Made by a program: the position numbers and the translations under genes. The notes below the pieces were generated by a model. The model was given only the letters and a program-made list of their open reading frames with translations. It searched no databases and was not told the origin of the DNA. This document shows, piece by piece, positions 5,996 through 8,088 of a DNA stretch of 8,088 nucleotides; positions within the stretch are counted from its first letter, which is position 1, and every line of letters begins with the position of its first letter. Source of the stretch: an uncultured Campylobacter sp. (GTDB taxonomy: Bacteria; Campylobacterota; Campylobacteria; Campylobacterales; Campylobacteraceae); contig CALCKS010000319.1 in NCBI GenBank assembly GCA_937965895.1, positions 1 through 8,088 on the forward strand, given 5' to 3'.

Positions 5996-6023
5996 TTGCG
6001 CACTTTATTTTAAAGGAGAAAGA

Positions 6024-6860
6024 ATGAGAAAACTTCTGTTTTCATTTTTGGCAACATTCGCCGCCGTCTTTCTAACGGGTCAGGCTAATTTGCAGGCTGC
6101 CGAAGCGGACGCTTTGGCCAAAATCAAAGAGCGCGGATACGTGCGCGTGGGCGTCTTTAGCGACAAACCGCCGTTTGGCTACGTCGATAAAGAGGGCAAA
6201 AACCAAGGCTACGACATATACTTCGCCAAACGCATCGCAAAGGATCTGCTAGGGGACGAGAGCAAGGTTAAATTTGAGCTCGTAGAAGCAGCAGGCCGCG
6301 TAGAAGTGCTAGTAGCCGACAAAGTCGATATCACCTTGGCAAATTTCACCAAAACCCCTGAGCGTGCTAGAGTCGTTGATTTCGCGCTTCCGTATATGAA
6401 AGTGTCGCTAGGCGTAGTTAGCCCGGACGGTGCAGTCATAAAAAGCGTGGACGAGCTAAAAGGCAAAAAACTAATCGTCAATAAAGGCACGACTGCGGAT
6501 GCGTATTTCACGAAAAATCACCCTGACATCGAGCTTATAAAATACGACCAAAACACCGAAACCTTCGCCGCTTTAGTAGATAAAAGAGGCGTGGCGCTAG
6601 CGCACGATAACGCGCTGCTTTTTGCGTGGGCTAAAGAAAATCCTGGCTTTACCGTCGGTATCGAAGCCCTAGGCGATGTGGACGTCATCGCGCCTGCTGT
6701 CAAAAAAGGCAACAAAGCTCTACTTGAGTGGCTAAATAACGAGATCATTGAGCTAGGCAAGGAAAATTTCTTCCACAAAGACTACGACGCTACGCTAAAA
6801 CCGATCTACGGCAATAGCGTAAATCCGGAATCTCTCGTCGTTGAAGGCGGGAAGCTATAA
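6024..6860 (+). CDS. cjaA: CjaA-family periplasmic amino acid (probably cysteine) binding protein
   Basis: This 278-residue solute-binding protein (SBP family 3) captures its ligand in the periplasm and delivers it to the permeases encoded upstream. The mature part matches my memory of C. jejuni CjaA (Cj0982c), a cysteine-binding protein, over nearly its full length: for example KPPFGYVDKEGKNQGYD (48-64), ANFTKTPERA (106-115), NKGTTADAYFTKNHP (153-167) and KYDQNTETFAAL (173-184). The N-terminus is a signal peptide (MRKLLF, hydrophobic core 5-18, cleavage around 25-28). C. jejuni CjaA is a lipoprotein, but here the lipobox position reads LTGQA and the protein has no cysteine at all, so it should be a soluble periplasmic protein cut by signal peptidase I. 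It has a strong AAGGAG ribosome site, its own promoter and its own terminator, which fits the excess of binding protein usual for such transporters. The ligand is inferred from the homologue. Confidence 0.9.
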   Translation: MRKLLFSFLATFAAVFLTGQANLQAAEADALAKIKERGYVRVGVFSDKPPFGYVDKEGKNQGYDIYFAKRIAKDLLGDESKVKFELVEAAGRVEVLVADKVDITLANFTKTPERARVVDFALPYMKVSLGVVSPDGAVIKSVDELKGKKLIVNKGTTADAYFTKNHPDIELIKYDQNTETFAALVDKRGVALAHDNALLFAWAKENPGFTVGIEALGDVDVIAPAVKKGNKALLEWLNNEIIELGKENFFHKDYDATLKPIYGNSVNPESLVVEGGKL

Positions 6861-6865
6861 AACCC

Positions 6866-6891
6866 AAAGTCGGAAGAAATTCCGACTTTTT
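6866..6891 (+). terminator. Strong intrinsic terminator of cjaA
   Basis: A perfect 10-bp stem, AAAGTCGGAA (6866-6875) and TTCCGACTTT (6880-6889), closes a GAAA tetraloop and runs into TTTTT (6887-6891). It starts 5 bp after the cjaA stop codon. The A-rich left flank could also make it work weakly on the minus strand. Confidence 0.9.
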
Positions 6892-6965
6892 CATTCTATA
6901 CATTTTAAAATTTAAAGCATTAGGTAAATTTACCACCCGCGCACAACTCACCGTTACAATATTTT

Positions 6966-6981
6966 AAATACGACTAAATTT
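6966..6981 (+). repeat. 16-bp inverted repeat, right arm (downstream of cjaA)
   Basis: AAATACGACTAAATTT is the exact reverse complement of 5960-5975. It lies about 105 bp after the cjaA stop codon, and together the arms bracket the gene and its terminator. Confidence 0.75.
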
Positions 6982-7001
6982 TACGCTTGCTTCTTATTAA
7001 A

Positions 7002-7015
7002 GCAAATTTGATCCG
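7002..7015 (+). repeat. 14-bp direct repeat, copy 2 (downstream of cjaA)
   Basis: GCAAATTTGATCCG is identical to 5813-5826. A further 11-mer, CGTCAAATTTA, is shared between 7035-7045 and the right arm of the upstream terminator hairpin (5742-5752). Confidence 0.7.
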
Positions 7016-7061
7016 GAAAATACAATAAGTAAACCGTCAAATTTAAACTCACATATCAAAG

Positions 7062-7149
7062 TTTGTAAATTTTAATCACTATAGGGTTCAAGGATATTTT
7101 TTAATTATTATAAAGGATAATTTTGTGGATTTTTTGTAAAATTTACAAA
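7062..7149. repeat. 13-bp inverted repeat with 62-bp spacer
   Basis: TTTGTAAATTTTA (7062-7074) pairs perfectly with TAAAATTTACAAA (7137-7149). The right arm can also fold locally (TTTGTAA/TTACAAA). The spacer contains AAGGATA twice (7090-7096 and 7113-7119). If transcribed, the arms would pair and close an RNA of about 90 nt; no function is known. Confidence 0.55.
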
Positions 7150-7197
7150 GAAAGTTTAAAGAAAAACCTGCGGAAAGCCAAAGCTCTCCGCAGATAA
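7123..7197 (+). CDS. Tiny candidate ORF, 24 residues, TTG start
   Basis: AAAGGA (7112-7117) is followed after 5 nt by TTG, then 23 further codons and a TAA. The product would be very basic (KESLKKNLRKAKALRR at its end) with a short hydrophobic start (WIFCKIY). Its 3' half lies over the groEL terminator on the opposite strand, so much of its sequence is dictated by that hairpin. This could be chance. There is no recognisable family, and the only support is the ribosome site and spacing. Confidence 0.15.
   Translation: MWIFCKIYKESLKKNLRKAKALRR
7162..7193 (-). terminator. Intrinsic terminator of groEL
   Basis: On the minus strand CTGCGGA pairs with TCCGCAG (7187-7193 with 7168-7174), one mismatch follows, then AGC/GCT closes a TTTG loop. 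The T-tract GTTTTTCTTT comes next (down to about 7158). It lies 11 bp after the groEL stop codon. Confidence 0.9.
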
Positions 7198-7204
7198 AGG
7201 CATA

Positions 7205-8088
7205 TTACATCATTCCACCCATGCCGCCCATTCCGCTCATATCAGGCATCGCAGGCATCGGTTTATCCTCTTTTAGCTCGCTTATAGTAGCTTCAGTGGT
7301 TAGAAGCAGGCTCGCCACGCTGACCGCGTTTTGTAGAGCCACGCGCTCGACCTTGACCGGATCGATGATACCGGCTTTAAACATATCCACGTACTCGCCA
7401 GTAGCTGCGTTAAAGCCGTAGTTATCGTCTTTGCTAACGCTTACTGAGTTTGCTACTACGCCAGCGTCAAAGCCCGCATTTTCAGCAATCTGGCGCAGTG
7501 GAGCGGTTAGTGCGCGTCTTACGATATCTGCGCCTATAGCTTCGTCGCCGCTTAGTTTTAGATCTACTTTTGCACTCGCTTTGATAAACGCAGCGCCGCC
7601 GCCGATCACGATGCCTTCTTCTACAGCTGCTTTAGTCGCGCTTAGAGCGTCGTCCACGCGGTCTTTTTTCTCTTTCATCTCGGTCTCGGTAGCAGCGCCG
7701 ACTTTAATGACCGCTACGCCGCCGCTTAGCTTAGCTAGACGCTCTTGTAGTTTTTCTTTATCGTAGTCGCTCGTAGTTTCTGCGATTTGAGCTTTTATCT
7801 GGATGATTCTAGCATCGATTGCCGACTTCTCGCCTGCACCGTTTACGATAGTCGTATTATCCTTGTCGATGATGACGCTTGAAGCTTGACCCAGGTCGCT
7901 TAGAGTCGCGCTTTCTAGCGTTCTGCCTAACTCTTCGCTTATTACTTCGCCGCCGGTTAATATTGCAATATCCTCAAGCATCGCTTTTCTGCGATCGCCA
8001 AAGCCCGGAGCTTTAACTGCGGAGATATTTAGCACGCCGCGAAGCTTGTTTACCACTAGCGTCGCAAGCGCCTCGCCCTCGATATCTT
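7205..8088 (-). CDS. groEL: Chaperonin GroEL, C-terminal half (cut by right edge)
   Basis: The last 294 or so residues of the 60-kDa chaperonin are present; the start lies beyond the window. The frame remains open to 8088 and begins with DIEGEALATLVVNKLRG, which corresponds to about residue 252 of E. coli GroEL. It includes the end of the apical domain (AVKAPGFGDRRKAML), the second intermediate segment with the ATP-hydrolysing Asp in RVDDALSATKAAVEEG, the equatorial segment NYGFNAATGEY, and the flexible GGMGGMM tail. GroEL folds proteins in the cytosol as a 14-mer with GroES. The GTG at 8056 is an internal valine codon and not a start. The intrinsic terminator just downstream suggests groEL is the last gene of its operon, probably groES-groEL, though groES is outside the window. 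Unlike its neighbours the gene contains no AAATTT word. Confidence 0.97.
   Translation of the reverse strand, partial: DIEGEALATLVVNKLRGVLNISAVKAPGFGDRRKAMLEDIAILTGGEVISEELGRTLESATLSDLGQASSVIIDKDNTTIVNGAGEKSAIDARIIQIKAQIAETTSDYDKEKLQERLAKLSGGVAVIKVGAATETEMKEKKDRVDDALSATKAAVEEGIVIGGGAAFIKASAKVDLKLSGDEAIGADIVRRALTAPLRQIAENAGFDAGVVANSVSVSKDDNYGFNAATGEYVDMFKAGIIDPVKVERVALQNAVSVASLLLTTEATISELKEDKPMPAMPDMSGMGGMGGMM

Larger units (their letters stand above)
5699..6023 (+). other. AT-rich gap between the ATPase gene and cjaA
   Basis: This 325-bp stretch has no convincing gene. It holds a terminator-like hairpin (5720-5758), about eleven copies of AAATTT, a long-range 9-bp inverted repeat TTTACTCAA (5794-5802) / TTGAGTAAA (5870-5878), one copy of a 14-mer and one arm of a 16-mer that recur beyond cjaA, and the cjaA promoter and ribosome site at its right end. 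No riboswitch fold is recognisable. Confidence 0.7.
6861..7204 (+). other. AT-rich gap between cjaA and groEL
   Basis: The two flanking genes converge on this 344-bp stretch. It contains the cjaA terminator, the right arms of the repeats shared with the upstream gap, a 13-bp inverted repeat (7062-7074 / 7137-7149), a TACAAT hexamer (6955-6960) that could be a plus-strand -10 box, a 24-codon candidate ORF and the groEL terminator. No tRNA or known RNA fold is visible. Confidence 0.7.

Noticed and set aside
5699..6023. Cysteine- or SAM-responsive riboswitch upstream of cjaA
   Set aside because: The predicted leader is only about 22 nt and no conserved riboswitch core is visible.
7103..7122. 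Fur- or PerR-like palindrome AATTAT-N8-ATAATT
   Set aside because: The arms are only 6 bp of pure A/T, and the site is in no promoter of a recognised gene, so chance is the simplest explanation.
7205..7766. Plus-strand open frames opposite groEL
   Set aside because: They mirror the strong codon pattern of groEL and have no ribosome sites or recognisable content.
1..8088. Mobile element, prophage or defence island
   Set aside because: No transposase, integrase, terminal repeat with target duplication, or defence gene is present; all genes are core metabolism, transport or chaperone.

Overview
The window looks like a chromosomal segment of a higher-GC Campylobacter, of the C. showae / C. rectus / C. 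curvus / C. concisus type. The evidence is a periplasmic protein that reads as a CjaA orthologue, an aguA-cation efflux-aguB order that I recall from C. jejuni (Cj0949c-Cj0948c-Cj0947c), AAGGA ribosome sites about 5 nt from their starts, TATAAT/TACAAT-type -10 boxes without clear -35 boxes, and extreme use of the word AAATTT. The species call is an inference from memory; I see no phage, insertion sequence, CRISPR or tRNA.

Left part (about 1-3485, all minus strand). A tight gene cluster reads aguA (agmatine deiminase, TTG start), a FieF-like cation diffusion facilitator, a low-molecular-weight protein tyrosine phosphatase, then aguB (N-carbamoylputrescine amidohydrolase). aguA and aguB are consecutive steps from agmatine to putrescine, so the cluster is a polyamine operon carrying a metal transporter and a phosphatase. 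aguB has a perfect TATAAT of its own. Downstream of aguB an open hydrophobic frame runs off the window edge.

Middle part (3486-6894, plus strand). A divergent 155-bp gap leads into two overlapping ABC permeases and an ABC ATPase of the polar amino acid uptake type. A terminator-like hairpin and a 325-bp AT-rich gap follow, then the solute-binding protein gene cjaA with its own promoter, strong ribosome site and strong intrinsic terminator. C. jejuni CjaA binds cysteine, so the whole locus is most likely a cysteine/cystine-class importer. Unlike C. jejuni CjaA, this protein has no lipobox cysteine.

Right part (6895-8088). A gene-poor AT-rich gap holds repeats that match the gap upstream of cjaA and one tiny candidate ORF. 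Then comes the 3' half of groEL on the minus strand, with its own intrinsic terminator, cut by the right edge of the window.

The most interesting signals are: about 60 copies of AAATTT in 8 kb in all three codon phases, but none in groEL; paired repeats on both sides of cjaA (a 16-bp inverted repeat and a 14-bp direct repeat); the loss of the lipidation site in CjaA; and the interleaving of metal efflux and phosphatase genes with the polyamine pathway. I did not find a clearly new multi-gene system here.
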